A DNA stretch of 64,000 nucleotides, taken from positions 16,616,001-16,680,000 of the forward strand of contig OZ316893.1 of assembly GCA_973895155.1 (NCBI GenBank). The letters are read 5' to 3'. The notes below the pieces were generated by a model that made no database searches, was not told the DNA's origin, and was given only the letters and a program-made list of their open reading frames with translations. How positions within the stretch are numbered: the stretch's first letter is position 1; the number at the start of each line of letters is the position of its first letter. A program made the position numbers and the translations under genes. Source of the DNA: Marsupella aquatica. Taxonomy: Eukaryota > Marchantiophyta. Positions 34,469 through 43,412 of this stretch are shown piece after piece.

Positions 34469-34741
34469 ATGACTGACAAAGGGAAGCGCAATTGGAAGTC
34501 ACGACGCAAAGAAAAATCAGCATCAGAATCATCGCAAGAGACGCTTAAGCCTCGAGAATTACTCCAAGATTTCCAATCACCCGATTTTCCATCACCTGGG
34601 AGTGTAGCGGAAAGAGTTACGCTCATCCAACAGAGTGCAGCAGAAGGAACTGTGAATAAACCTGCAACTAGTCGACCAGTGGTGTATAAATTACGTTTGA
34701 GAGATGTCGCGCCACTAACCTGGGCCTTAAATCCAGTTTAG
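34469..34741 (+). pseudogene. Possible gag N-terminal fragment
   Basis: This 90-codon basic/Ser-rich open frame ends where the inverted Gypsy-A LTR begins. The gag-like reading at 35773 starts on the other side of that LTR, so the two may be halves of one gag split by it. No domain is recognised. Confidence 0.3.
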
Positions 34742-34742
34742 T

Positions 34743-35766
34743 GCCATGGTGCGACCTCGACCACCAGTAAGGGTGAGGGTTTGGGCAAGGAGGTGTGTAG
34801 TGACCTCAATTAGCCCTAAGTCGGGCTAAGTCGATATACTTACCGATATAACACCTGAATAATTCGTACTAGTCATAGGTATATTTGTTTTCCACCGCAG
34901 GAATATTCCCTCAGTTAGTGACTCGGACTAACTCCCGGCTTGGGGCCTTTCAAGCCATCGACACGACAGGACCTTGTGACATACAATGAGTGGCAATCCC
35001 TACCATTAGTCCGCACCCGGTACGTCCCTTAAAATGGCGCCTTTACCCAGACAAAGCATACACACAACACCAGTTACTTGCAGAAACATTAGGGGGAAAA
35101 GACTACATTTACTCAGCGAAGCATCAGTTTACATGGTTGACTCGACTTCAAAGGGGGTCAGCAGGCCCAACGGCAGTCGATGCCCAGTCTCTACGAGGCC
35201 CTGCCTCGCACTTGCCCAGCAAGCTCGACTCTGGCTCTCACTCCTTGGTGCACTCTGACCCTGCTCAGGCCGGGACTCCCCGTGCCTCACCTTCCCTCTG
35301 CTGAGATAACTAAGCCTTCTCCCTTGATAATCTCCTTGTAAAGGTCGACTCGATTCAATCAGCAGGGCGAGTGGGTGGCAACGTACGCGAATTCAAAGAA
35401 AGGTAGACATGAGCAAATGGCCCACAGCACCATCGGCTCCTCTCTTATGAAGGTGCCAGGATGAGCTCGAGCGTGAGAAGGCCAGGCCGTTTTGGTCATT
35501 GATAGCGAGCTGAAGTCGGCGCCTCGGTCCAAGCGTGATTCTTCTAACTGATTTTTACTCCGTTGCCGCCACCGTACCTCGGTCGCGCGTAATAATCCCC
35601 TTCCTGAACTCGTAATGATTCGATCATCTTAACCTACTCCTAATCTAATCATAATGGCAACAGACGGCTATACGTGCTATTCTACACTATGGCTACGGTC
35701 CTAATGACCGTATAAGTCCTAATCTACGACCTGGGTTCGGTCAAGTGACACGTTACCCGTGTCACA
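34743..35766 (-). repeat. Inverted Gypsy-A LTR fragment
   Basis: On the minus strand it starts TGTGACACGGGTAACGTG, as at 25382, and carries the block around TGAGGCACGGGGAGTCCCGG and the GGAATATTCC...GGTGGAAAACAAATA segment of that LTR. It lacks about 500 internal bases present in the 3' LTR and also lacks the long ORF. No clear 5-bp duplication flanks it, so the left end may be truncated. Confidence 0.75.
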
Positions 35767-35772
35767 AGAGAT

Positions 35773-36481
35773 GTGCAATATGTACCTGTAAAAGCAAAGA
35801 AGAAGGGAGCAGATATTGTCAAATCATTGAGTAGATCACGAAGTCTGGGTGAATATGAAGGCACACCCTCATTTCAAACCATTGGCATTAATAATTCCGG
35901 AACTTCACGACATGGAAATGTAATCGAAGGGGAAACCCAACGAACTAACTCTGTGACTTTGGATTATGATTCCCTTACTCCTTTGCAGACAAACTCTGGT
36001 GAAGCATTCGGATTAGAAGAACTACCCCCTCTCACAACCGAACTTTATTCCAATCTGATTGGGTTAGGAAATTTCAGTGGCAATACCAGTGCTACAAGTT
36101 CAACCAGCACTACTATTTCACTAATTTCTCATTTACCTCTGACATCCCAAGGGCCAATTCTGAGCACAGGATCCCAACAGACTGGTGGATCGGCCAGGGT
36201 TAACCCAGTACCTACTCCAATAAGAAGAATTCAAATGGCCAGGAATAATATTCGCTATGACACCTTCAAAGGGACATCTAAAGAAGATGCTGAGACATTT
36301 TTAAAGGAATTTGAAGTTGCGGCTACCTCCAATGGACAAACTCAAGATGCTGAGAAGGCCACCATTTTTGGAGGATTATTAAAGAAAAATGCCCAGAAAT
36401 GGTATGACAGATTTCCAGATAAAAATGATTGGGGGAAAACTAAAACAGCCTTTCTAGACAAATATAAAGAGGATGGAGTTG
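35773..36481 (+). pseudogene. gag: Gypsy gag (plus strand), cut by C1
   Basis: A Ser/Thr-rich N-terminal region is followed by a retrotransposon-gag domain from about 36235 (YDTFKGTSKEDAETFLKEFE, KNAQKWYDRFPDKNDWG, KTAFLDKYKEDG). The frame is open up to the insertion of C1 at 36482 and continues after it at 41114. It is probably the gag of a Gypsy related to Gypsy-M, but in opposite orientation. Confidence 0.8.
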
Positions 36482-37402
36482 TGTGGTGCGTCCCATGGCT
36501 CCCTAAACCCAAGAAACCCCCCAGCTCAAGCCGATTCCCGTAGGTTTCGTGCTTGGCGAGGCCGTTTCCGCGGCTTAGCGGCATGGGACGCTGCTAACCT
36601 TCTACTACTACTATTAACATTTTACACACATATACTGGACAGATCCTTCATCGGGTCATGAGATACGTAGCCGGCCTAATATAGGCCTTCCCCTGTCTTC
36701 CCCTGTCTTCCCCTCCGTCTTGTTAGGTATGTTTGGATTCCGCCGCCGGAATGATCCCCAATAGGCTTGGTTAAGCCGCTAAGACCTCTCTCAGCTCGAC
36801 ACATCCAACTCTCACTCCCCTGCTTACTTTCCTTCCTTCTGTTGATGTGGGCACTCTTCACACAAGTTAATGCGACACACAAATAGCAAAATGACTCATT
36901 CTGACTGAGTCATACCATGCACTTGCCATACAAACAGTACATCTCATACACAAGTTCTGCGAACTAAGCCGTGAGGCCAACTCTATTCAGCTCTTAGGCA
37001 TGAGGAAACATGAATATACACAAGGGTCACTGTATGACTAACCGAGAGCTTCTCGTACTACTTGATCCCAGCCCGGCTGGTGCAAACTAAAAACTTGCTA
37101 AAGAAGAGGCCCTGAGCTCCCCGCTGCCCAGGTACTTATCCTGGTAGTGGATCCGCCATTCTTTGCATCGTAAGCCTAATCTACCTGACAGTAATCTACT
37201 TGCCCGAATCTACCTATGTACAGCAAGGCAGGAGCACAAGTGTTGCTCCTACCAGTGGGACCGCAATCCCACTAAGCTAAGTGTCAGGGCCGCTCCTGGT
37301 TCTGATCCTAATCCTAAACGTGGAGATCCGCGCCCGCCCTGCCCACTCACGCCTCCTCCCTCCACGTCCGCCCTCCCTAAAAGGAACGGCGCCCTTGCAC
37401 CG
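36482..37402 (-). other. C1 3' non-coding part
   Basis: This stretch of about 0.9 kb has no gene. It contains a segment like CATTCC-GCGGCGGAATCCAAACATACC (around 36735-36760) that resembles a block near the 3' end of the Gypsy-A LTR (26758-26790). That supports a common origin as LTR R/U5 sequence. Confidence 0.6.
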
Positions 37403-39310
37403 TCACGACACCGGTGGTGGATCCTCAATGGACGCCCCCAACACTTCCTCCTCAACCATTGCCGTTGGCCCGCCTACTGACAGATTACCTGCCCTTGACC
37501 GAGTCAACTCTCCATCGGCCTGACTGGGTCCACCTTCGGCTTCAGCCTCGACACCGGCCTCGGCAATACCCACGGCTTCGGCTTCAGCCACTCCCTCGGC
37601 TTCGGCCTCCCCTTCCCCTAGGGTAGTTGGATCCTTAGCCGTGACCCTGTCTGGGGTCGGTGCTGGGTCTACCTCCTTGATCACCACGGCCTGTGAAGTC
37701 GTATTACTCCTTGACCCTGAAGGTTTCCGCTTCTTCTTCGTTAGTGGCTCGGCAGCTGGTCCCTTCCCCTTCCCACTTACTTCCGGCACTGGTGCAGTTG
37801 ACGCGGCTTGTCCTTCGGCAATTACCACCCCTGGTAACTGGTTTGTCCCAACGGGAGATGGACCTGCTGCAGCTAAGCATTTAAATACTGCGGCTTGTTT
37901 CTTCAGCCGCTCTGTTTGGTTGTCGGCCCGCCGCTGTAGGTTCTCCATCTTCCTCGTGATTTCCTCCAACTCCTCTTGGGTTTCATCCAGGTCCTTACGT
38001 GCCCCCTCCAGCTCGTTTTTGGCCTCCTCCTGCTCCCTGTGGGCTTCCTCCAATTCCTTCTTCAAGGTAGCCCTCTCCTCCTGGGTTGCTCTTAGCTCCT
38101 TGTCGAGCTCTGCAATGATGACAGACTCCATCTGGTTCATCTTGGCGTAAGTCTGTTCGAGTATCTCGTCCTTCTCCCTTAGGTCGGCCTTGAAGCTGGC
38201 CGTCAGGGACGCAAGCTCCTGCTGCAGCGCCATAATCCCTTGATAGGATTTCCCTAACTCGACCTCCTGCTGCTCAAGGGCTCCGCGGATTTTCTCGAGC
38301 TCCCCTTTCAACGCCCATTCCTTTCTTTGGGTCTCCGCCATGGCCCGGCTGTTGGCTGTTATGTGGGCCTCCTCTGTATTCTTCAGCTCTTGCTTCCACT
38401 TCTCCCTCTCTTTGATCGTGTCGGCCAACTCTTCCTGCGTCTGAGTCAGTTTATCCTTGATATTTTGATTATCAGCCTGCGCGGTGTCCAACTGCCCCTG
38501 CATGATGTTCAGCTCATGTCGTTTAATCCGCAGTTCATCTTGGGCTTTCTTGGCCGCCCTTAGATCTTCAATCTCGGCTTCCATCCTCCTAAGCCGCCGA
38601 ATGACCTCGTCCTTCTTGCTTCTCTCTAAAGCCACCGCTTCTTCTAATTGGTGCTTCTCCAACTGCTCCCTATGGAAAAAGGGTCCTACCTCCAACTCCT
38701 CTCCAAAGATGCCGAGCGCAAGTTCCCCACACATCTCACCATACTCCATGGCTCTATTCTTAGCGTAGGTGGAGTAAGTAGAAGTGATCGGCATCGCCCA
38801 TCGTGGCCTCTGCTCCCAAGCCGTCCTGCGGATCTCTTCAATCGTGGCTAGAGGTTTGCTTCCTTTTTCGGCTAGCCGCCTGATGTCCTCCGGCCAATCT
38901 CCTCCTGGTAAATCCTTTTCCTTAGCCAGGGCGGCCTCTTCCTCCTGCTTGATTCGCTCCTGAAATTCCTGCACCGTCTGTTTTATGCCGTCGAAGCTCG
39001 GGGGAGCAACATCTGGTGGGGAAGACTCAGGGCTACTCTGCTGGTTGGGGTCCCCTCGCACTACCCTTGGAAGTGTGGGGACAAACCGGCCACAGGTCCT
39101 TACTCCTGGAACGTGATGGTCCGACCCATAGCCGGAATTATCATGGCTGCAGTCCTCCACTGCCTCCTCTACCTCTTGGACGTCCGGCTTCTCCCTCTCC
39201 TCTTCGTCGGTAGGAGCTTCAGGCAATTCTGCCTCAGATTCGGAGCTTGAGGTTCCCACGTACATTCGAACACCTGGATTCCGGCCTGATTCTCTCCTTG
39301 TCTCCAGCAA
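37403..39310 (-). CDS. Family-C ORF, C-terminal coiled-coil half (C1)
   Basis: This 635-codon frame has an acidic start (DEEEREKPDVQEVEEAVED), a SGYGSDHHVPGVRTCGRF block, then a continuous heptad-rich coiled coil at residues 100-480 (for example LRAAKKAQDELRIKRHELNI). The tail has KKKRKPSGSRS (possible nuclear signal) and GEAEAEGVAEAEAVG repeats. In C2 this part is joined to the upstream half by reading-frame logic, so the first about 40 residues here are probably an artefact of a 5-bp indel. The long coiled coil suggests a structural, self-assembling Gag-like role. No enzymatic motif is seen. Confidence 0.65.
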   Translation of the reverse strand: MLETRRESGRNPGVRMYVGTSSSESEAELPEAPTDEEEREKPDVQEVEEAVEDCSHDNSGYGSDHHVPGVRTCGRFVPTLPRVVRGDPNQQSSPESSPPDVAPPSFDGIKQTVQEFQERIKQEEEAALAKEKDLPGGDWPEDIRRLAEKGSKPLATIEEIRRTAWEQRPRWAMPITSTYSTYAKNRAMEYGEMCGELALGIFGEELEVGPFFHREQLEKHQLEEAVALERSKKDEVIRRLRRMEAEIEDLRAAKKAQDELRIKRHELNIMQGQLDTAQADNQNIKDKLTQTQEELADTIKEREKWKQELKNTEEAHITANSRAMAETQRKEWALKGELEKIRGALEQQEVELGKSYQGIMALQQELASLTASFKADLREKDEILEQTYAKMNQMESVIIAELDKELRATQEERATLKKELEEAHREQEEAKNELEGARKDLDETQEELEEITRKMENLQRRADNQTERLKKQAAVFKCLAAAGPSPVGTNQLPGVVIAEGQAASTAPVPEVSGKGKGPAAEPLTKKKRKPSGSRSNTTSQAVVIKEVDPAPTPDRVTAKDPTTLGEGEAEAEGVAEAEAVGIAEAGVEAEAEGGPSQADGELTRSRAGNLSVGGPTAMVEEEVLGASIEDPPPVS

Positions 39311-40739
39311 AGGGGTTTTCTCTTGTGAGCCGGTGTAGGCCTACCTCTGTAGTAGTGTCCTGCATTGTTGCCGTTGCCGTTGTTGTTGCCGATGCCGATT
39401 TCTTTTCTTTCTCCAGTAGTTTCAACAGACTCTGCATGCCTGGTTGTTGCATCGGCAAGTCTTCCTTCCTGGGCCTAAACACCTGCTCGATCGTAGGACT
39501 AACAGGTGGTTGAGGCTTCTCAGCCAACGGCCTCGGCGTTGGAGCTTCCTCGGGTGCCCTTACCTGCAGGGGAAGTACCGGGGCAAAAGTCTGACCTCTG
39601 GCATACCGGCACAACAGCGGCATGTGATAGCCAAGCCGCGACACTCTCCCCATGCCGATTACCTGCTGCTCCTCCTTTAAGATCTTCTTCAATTGGTTGA
39701 GGAGGTACCCGTTGTAGTCCCGGCTTGGGTCTGGCCTTTCTGCCAGATAGACCTGTGCCTTGCCGATCTCTGCCCTCGGCAAGTTACAATGCATGGTCAC
39801 CCGCAAGAAGTCGATCATCTCTCCTATGTGCGGGTTGGTGCAGGTGTTCCGGAAGAAGCCATTCTTCGTTGATGGCCCGGGGAACGACCGGAACTCCTTG
39901 TCAGGCAAGGTCTTCCTGGTATCAACTTTGGTCTTATTGCCTATCGGCAGGCCAAACACTTCGGCAATTACCTTGGGAGTAAGATAGAAATCCTTCCCAT
40001 ATATCCTCGTGCAATTGGTCTCGGGTTCCCATGACCCCACGAATTCTAATAGGTCTGACTCCGATACCTCCGGCTTCAGCCATGGTAATCTTACAAAGGC
40101 CTCCAAGCCGGATCCGGCCATGAAGCCTTGGTACTTCTTGGTCTGCATGGCCGTAAAGCATGCATCCTCCTCCCGTGCAAAATGTAGTTGCACCTCCACC
40201 GGTAGGGTTGCCGCCCAGCCCTTCCAGGTGTCATCCCTGGTTGGAATGGCCTTGATGGGATCGACCTCCTCCTCTTCGGCTTCTCCCTGCCTCCTGCTCT
40301 GCTGCTCGGCTGGCCTCTTTGGTGCCGCCGACCTCGTTCTTTTTGCCGGGGTGGCTTCATCGTTGACGGCCCCCTTCCTCTTCATCTCTGCTGCCGTGGA
40401 GGTTTCTCCTAGCACCGTTGCCTGGGTCCACCTTTCCGTGCTACCCTTTAATTCCCAGTGTATGTCGTTGCAGTTCTTGATGGCCTCTCGGATGCCGACG
40501 ACGCTGTCTTTGCAAAACAGAAGATCGTCGAGTTGATTGGAAGTAGGCGTCCACAGGAACTCGTCCTTGATGAGTTCGCCTCCTAAGAAAGCCGTCTTCT
40601 GCAGCTCCCACAATTGAGCGAGCTCCTGCCGTTCTCGAGCTGCCCTTTCTGACTCCTCATCCTCGTAAGTCTTGATGTACTCAGTTGCCCGTTCGAACAG
40701 ACATCCCCAGAAATGTGCCGCTTGATTGACGTTGCTCAT
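39234..40739 (-). CDS. Family-C ORF, N-terminal globular half (C1)
   Basis: From ATG 40739 (frame open from 40796), about 500 residues. Sequence marks are HFWGCLFERATEYIKTYED, ELAQLWELQKTAFLGGE, a Lys/Arg-rich spacer (PAKRTRSAAPKRPAEQ), then a globular domain (GFMAGSGLEAFVRLPW, YGKDFYLTPKVIAEVFGLP, IGEMIDFLRVTMHCNLPR, YNGYLLNQLKKILKEEQ). The LTP..IAEVFGLP pattern resembles Gag/plant-mobile-domain-like proteins of plant retroelements. In C2 the protein starts further upstream at ATG 42545 (EPGPRPEV). In C1 a 4-bp loss plus a TAG near 40800 separates that start. The function is not established. Confidence 0.6.
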   Translation of the reverse strand: MSNVNQAAHFWGCLFERATEYIKTYEDEESERAARERQELAQLWELQKTAFLGGELIKDEFLWTPTSNQLDDLLFCKDSVVGIREAIKNCNDIHWELKGSTERWTQATVLGETSTAAEMKRKGAVNDEATPAKRTRSAAPKRPAEQQSRRQGEAEEEEVDPIKAIPTRDDTWKGWAATLPVEVQLHFAREEDACFTAMQTKKYQGFMAGSGLEAFVRLPWLKPEVSESDLLEFVGSWEPETNCTRIYGKDFYLTPKVIAEVFGLPIGNKTKVDTRKTLPDKEFRSFPGPSTKNGFFRNTCTNPHIGEMIDFLRVTMHCNLPRAEIGKAQVYLAERPDPSRDYNGYLLNQLKKILKEEQQVIGMGRVSRLGYHMPLLCRYARGQTFAPVLPLQVRAPEEAPTPRPLAEKPQPPVSPTIEQVFRPRKEDLPMQQPGMQSLLKLLEKEKKSASATTTATATMQDTTTEVGLHRLTRENPFAGDKERIRPESRCSNVRGNLKLRI

Positions 40740-41113
40740 ACCCTCCTTAGGTCGATCGTCGGTATCTACTCTCTCCCCGAGTGCTTGCCTAAGCAACTAA
40801 CAGTAGCCTCCCGTAGTCGTCTGCCTAGTTCGTGCTCGCAAATGAGCCACCATCTCCTGCAAGCGCTCCTTACCCCTCTCCTCTGCCGGTCCTTCTTCCC
40901 GTTGATCCTTCCTAGCCGCCGACGCTTAACGCGCCCTAACCCTAATCGGGTTTTCACCCTTAGCCTTACCTCCGGCCTCGGCCCGGGTTCCATGGTTGCC
41001 CCTAATTGTTTATATTTTCCTTGTTTTGTCCCTATACTAAGGTGTTCCTAGGGTGCCTTCCTGCTTTACCCACTTAACCGGCCGAGTGATTCCTGTCTAG
41101 GTATCACAAGTTG

Positions 41114-41205
41114 AAGCAAGGGCCTTTGCAAGGATTTCTCAACTAACTATGAAGAAACATGGTTCAGTGAGGAAATATGCAGACAAGTTACTTGATCTGG
41201 TGGAA
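41114..41205 (+). pseudogene. gag: Gypsy gag continuation after C1
   Basis: With C1 and one AGTTG removed, the gag frame from 36476 continues for about 30 codons (ARAFARISQLTMKKHGSVRK ... LLDLVEHI), a typical Gag helical region. It then meets minus-strand integrase sequence at about 41205, an inverted junction. Confidence 0.75.
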
Positions 41206-42428
41206 CATATCCGGTAACAGAACTGCAAGTCATCCAATCAGCAAGCAAGGCAAGTGGAAGAAGACTCAACCACCTGCCAAGATCCCCATCACAGGCCTTC
41301 GCCAATGCACTAATGATCTGAACATGACCTCGTTCAGATTTCCCATTGCCTTCCGGATTGTAACTTGAGGTAAGCTTCAACTTGATTCGGTACTGGTTGA
41401 AAAACTCTTGAGCTTCCTTGGAGCTCAGCTCCCCCTATCAGCTCTCATCCTTGTAAAACACCCTTGTCTCGCAATGATATCTTCCAAAATAAACTGACAA
41501 ACAACAGTAGTCGTATTGGTAACCAAAGCTCTCCCTTCAACGTAAGAAGACAAGTATCTCGCCCCATTGCTTTCCCTTGGCATGTACACCACATCAACTG
41601 CCCATTGAAAATGTAGTGCCATCGGGTAAGTCGAAACCAATCCATCTCTATGTCGGATCCTCGAATAGAACTGGCAGACTTCACAAGTCTCCATGTAATC
41701 CCGAACGCTCAAGTACAAACCAGGCCACCAATAAAGGTTCCTGATTCTATCATAAGTTGCTTGAACCCCTCTGTGTCCAGGAACTTCCACATCATGGCTC
41801 TCTTTGAGAATTCGGTCCTTCTCAGCCTTCATTCCCACAACCCTTTGAAGTAACAGTCCCGGTTCCTTCGATCTTTGCCACAGGTATCCCTCCTTCAACA
41901 GGAACTTGTAAGACCTCTTTTGAATTCTCACAAACTCCTTGTAATCCCACTCTGGTTGCTTCTCCAGAGTACTGATATACCTTCCAACATCCAACAACTC
42001 CCCCGAATAGAGTTCCTCCTTAAACTCTAGCTTTCCGTCAGCTTCAGAACTGGCCGCCCTACTCACTCGAGCCTCGACCTCATTTCCGAACCTGGCTCTT
42101 GAGAGCATGTCAGCAACCGGGTTATCCTTCCCAGCAATATGGCTCAACTCAGGGTCAAACATCCGAATGAAAGCAATCCATCTAAGCATCGCTATATCCG
42201 GCGTATCGCAGTTTGCTATCATTTCCAGTAACGATTGACAATCGGTCTCAATCACCACTGGAGATCCAATCAGGTAATTCCTCTCTTGATGGAGTGTCAC
42301 TTTGGCACCCCAAAGCTCCCGTTTCACTTGGGCATATCTCCTTTGTCTTTCCATAAAGATCTTTGCCCCAACTCTGATCGCATACCTTTTGCCTTTCTCA
42401 TCGTCCTGTCCAATAGCCCATCCAGCCG
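41206..42428 (-). pseudogene. pol: Gypsy-M RNase H C-terminus and integrase
   Basis: Minus strand from 42428 (interrupted RNase H, GWAIGQDDEKG). RNase H continues (VVIETDCQSLLEMI, HIAGKDNPVADMLSR). The integrase zinc domain follows (ESHDVEVPGHRGVQATYDRI, CEVCQFY), then the core with Asp in FQWAVDVVYMP, Asp in ADRG and Glu in NGKSERGH. An extra G after the second Asp (about 41425) shifts the frame; otherwise the catalytic triad is visible. It joins the RT part at 58296-59799 when C2 is removed. The element breaks off at about 41206. Confidence 0.85.
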
Positions 42429-42544
42429 TGTGATGCCTAGCCAGGAATCACTAGGCCAGTTAGGTGGGGAAAATGGAGGTGTACCCTATAAACACATTAG
42501 TATAGTAACAAAAACAAGGAAAATATAAACAATTAAGGGTGACT

Positions 42545-42809
42545 ATGGAACCCGGGCCGAGGCCGGAGGTAAGGACACCGGGGGAGAGAACACGATTAGG
42601 ATTAGGGCGCGCTAAGCATCGGCGGATAGGGGTAACCAACGGGAGGAAAGACCAGAGGAGGAGAGGGGTAAGGACCGCTTGCGAGGAATGGTGGCTCATT
42701 TGCAAGCACAAACTGGGCAGACAACTACGGAAGGCCAACTACTATCAGCTGCTTAGGCAAGCACTCGGGGCGGGAGCAGATACCAATGATCGAGTCAAGG
42801 AGGGTATGA
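42545..42809 (+). pseudogene. Family-C ORF N-terminus (C2, left of MULE)
   Basis: Only about 116 bp after the element start, ATG 42545 opens a basic N-terminus (EPGPRPEV, then WWLICKHKLGRQLRKANYY, LLRQALGAG). At codon 88-89 the frame is cut by the DNA transposon and continues in phase at 53944. This shows where the intact family-C protein starts, which C1 no longer shows. Confidence 0.65.
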
Positions 42810-43412
42810 CGGGCATCACCACCGAGACAGGAAATAGGAAAACAGAACTCCTGTTAACAGGAAAACAGGAACCTGTACCATGAATGTTTTGAAGTTTTGA
42901 GCCCACATTTTAGCGAAAGGTAACACTTGATCGGGTTCCTTACAACAACTAAATGCAGTCACTTCTCCACCAAATATACATAAACCATCGAGTGGGTCCA
43001 ACCATACACTGGTTGCTGATACGAAACACACTTGAAATGTTACTTATCTTAAAAATATCATCGGAATCGGAACTGTATTCTATAATATCGCTAGGCGCTA
43101 ACAAAAAACAAACCAAGATTTCTAGCCCATTTAAATAAACTTATTGCAAAAATACCTACTAGTGTAAGAGTTTAGATGAGAAGAATTCCATTCCCAGAAT
43201 GTTAAGAAACGGAAATTTTGGTTGCAAACACAAGTACTTTAAAGAATCCATCCGGCCCATGAAATGAAAGAGATTCACTCAGAACGGGACAAACTTATGC
43301 TAGCGCCGGGCGCTAGCCATATATATTAACCAAATATGATCGTTGAAAAGAAATGAAACGTTGCAATGCGACAAATGAGGTTGGAGCCGTTCAACGTTAC
43401 TAAATCTCTAGT

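Larger units (their letters stand above)
36482..41108 (-). mobile_element. Family-C element C1 (4,627 bp), likely giant solo LTR
   Basis: On the minus strand it begins TGTGATACCTAGACAGG (41108) and ends GGGACGCACCACA (36482). AGTTG flanks both sides (36477-36481 and 41109-41113). TG..CA ends and a 5-bp duplication are the marks of retroviral-type integration, yet the unit has no direct repeats at its ends, no RT and no primer site. A solo LTR explains this. It holds a long ORF, now split in two (39234-40739 and 37403-39310), with about 0.7-0.9 kb of non-coding sequence after it. It is nearly identical to C3. Confidence 0.85.

Noticed and set aside
37641-38768. Ser/Leu-rich plus-strand ORFs across C1 (same at 62396-63523)
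   Set aside because: They are antisense shadows of the coiled-coil frame, which has heptad periodicity and domain order. The plus frames have none.
36482-41108. Family C as a TIR-type DNA transposon (ends TGTGRTGC..)
   Set aside because: The inverted match is only about 10 imperfect bases. TG..CA ends, 5-bp duplications and a block shared with a Gypsy LTR fit a solo LTR better. It remains the main alternative.
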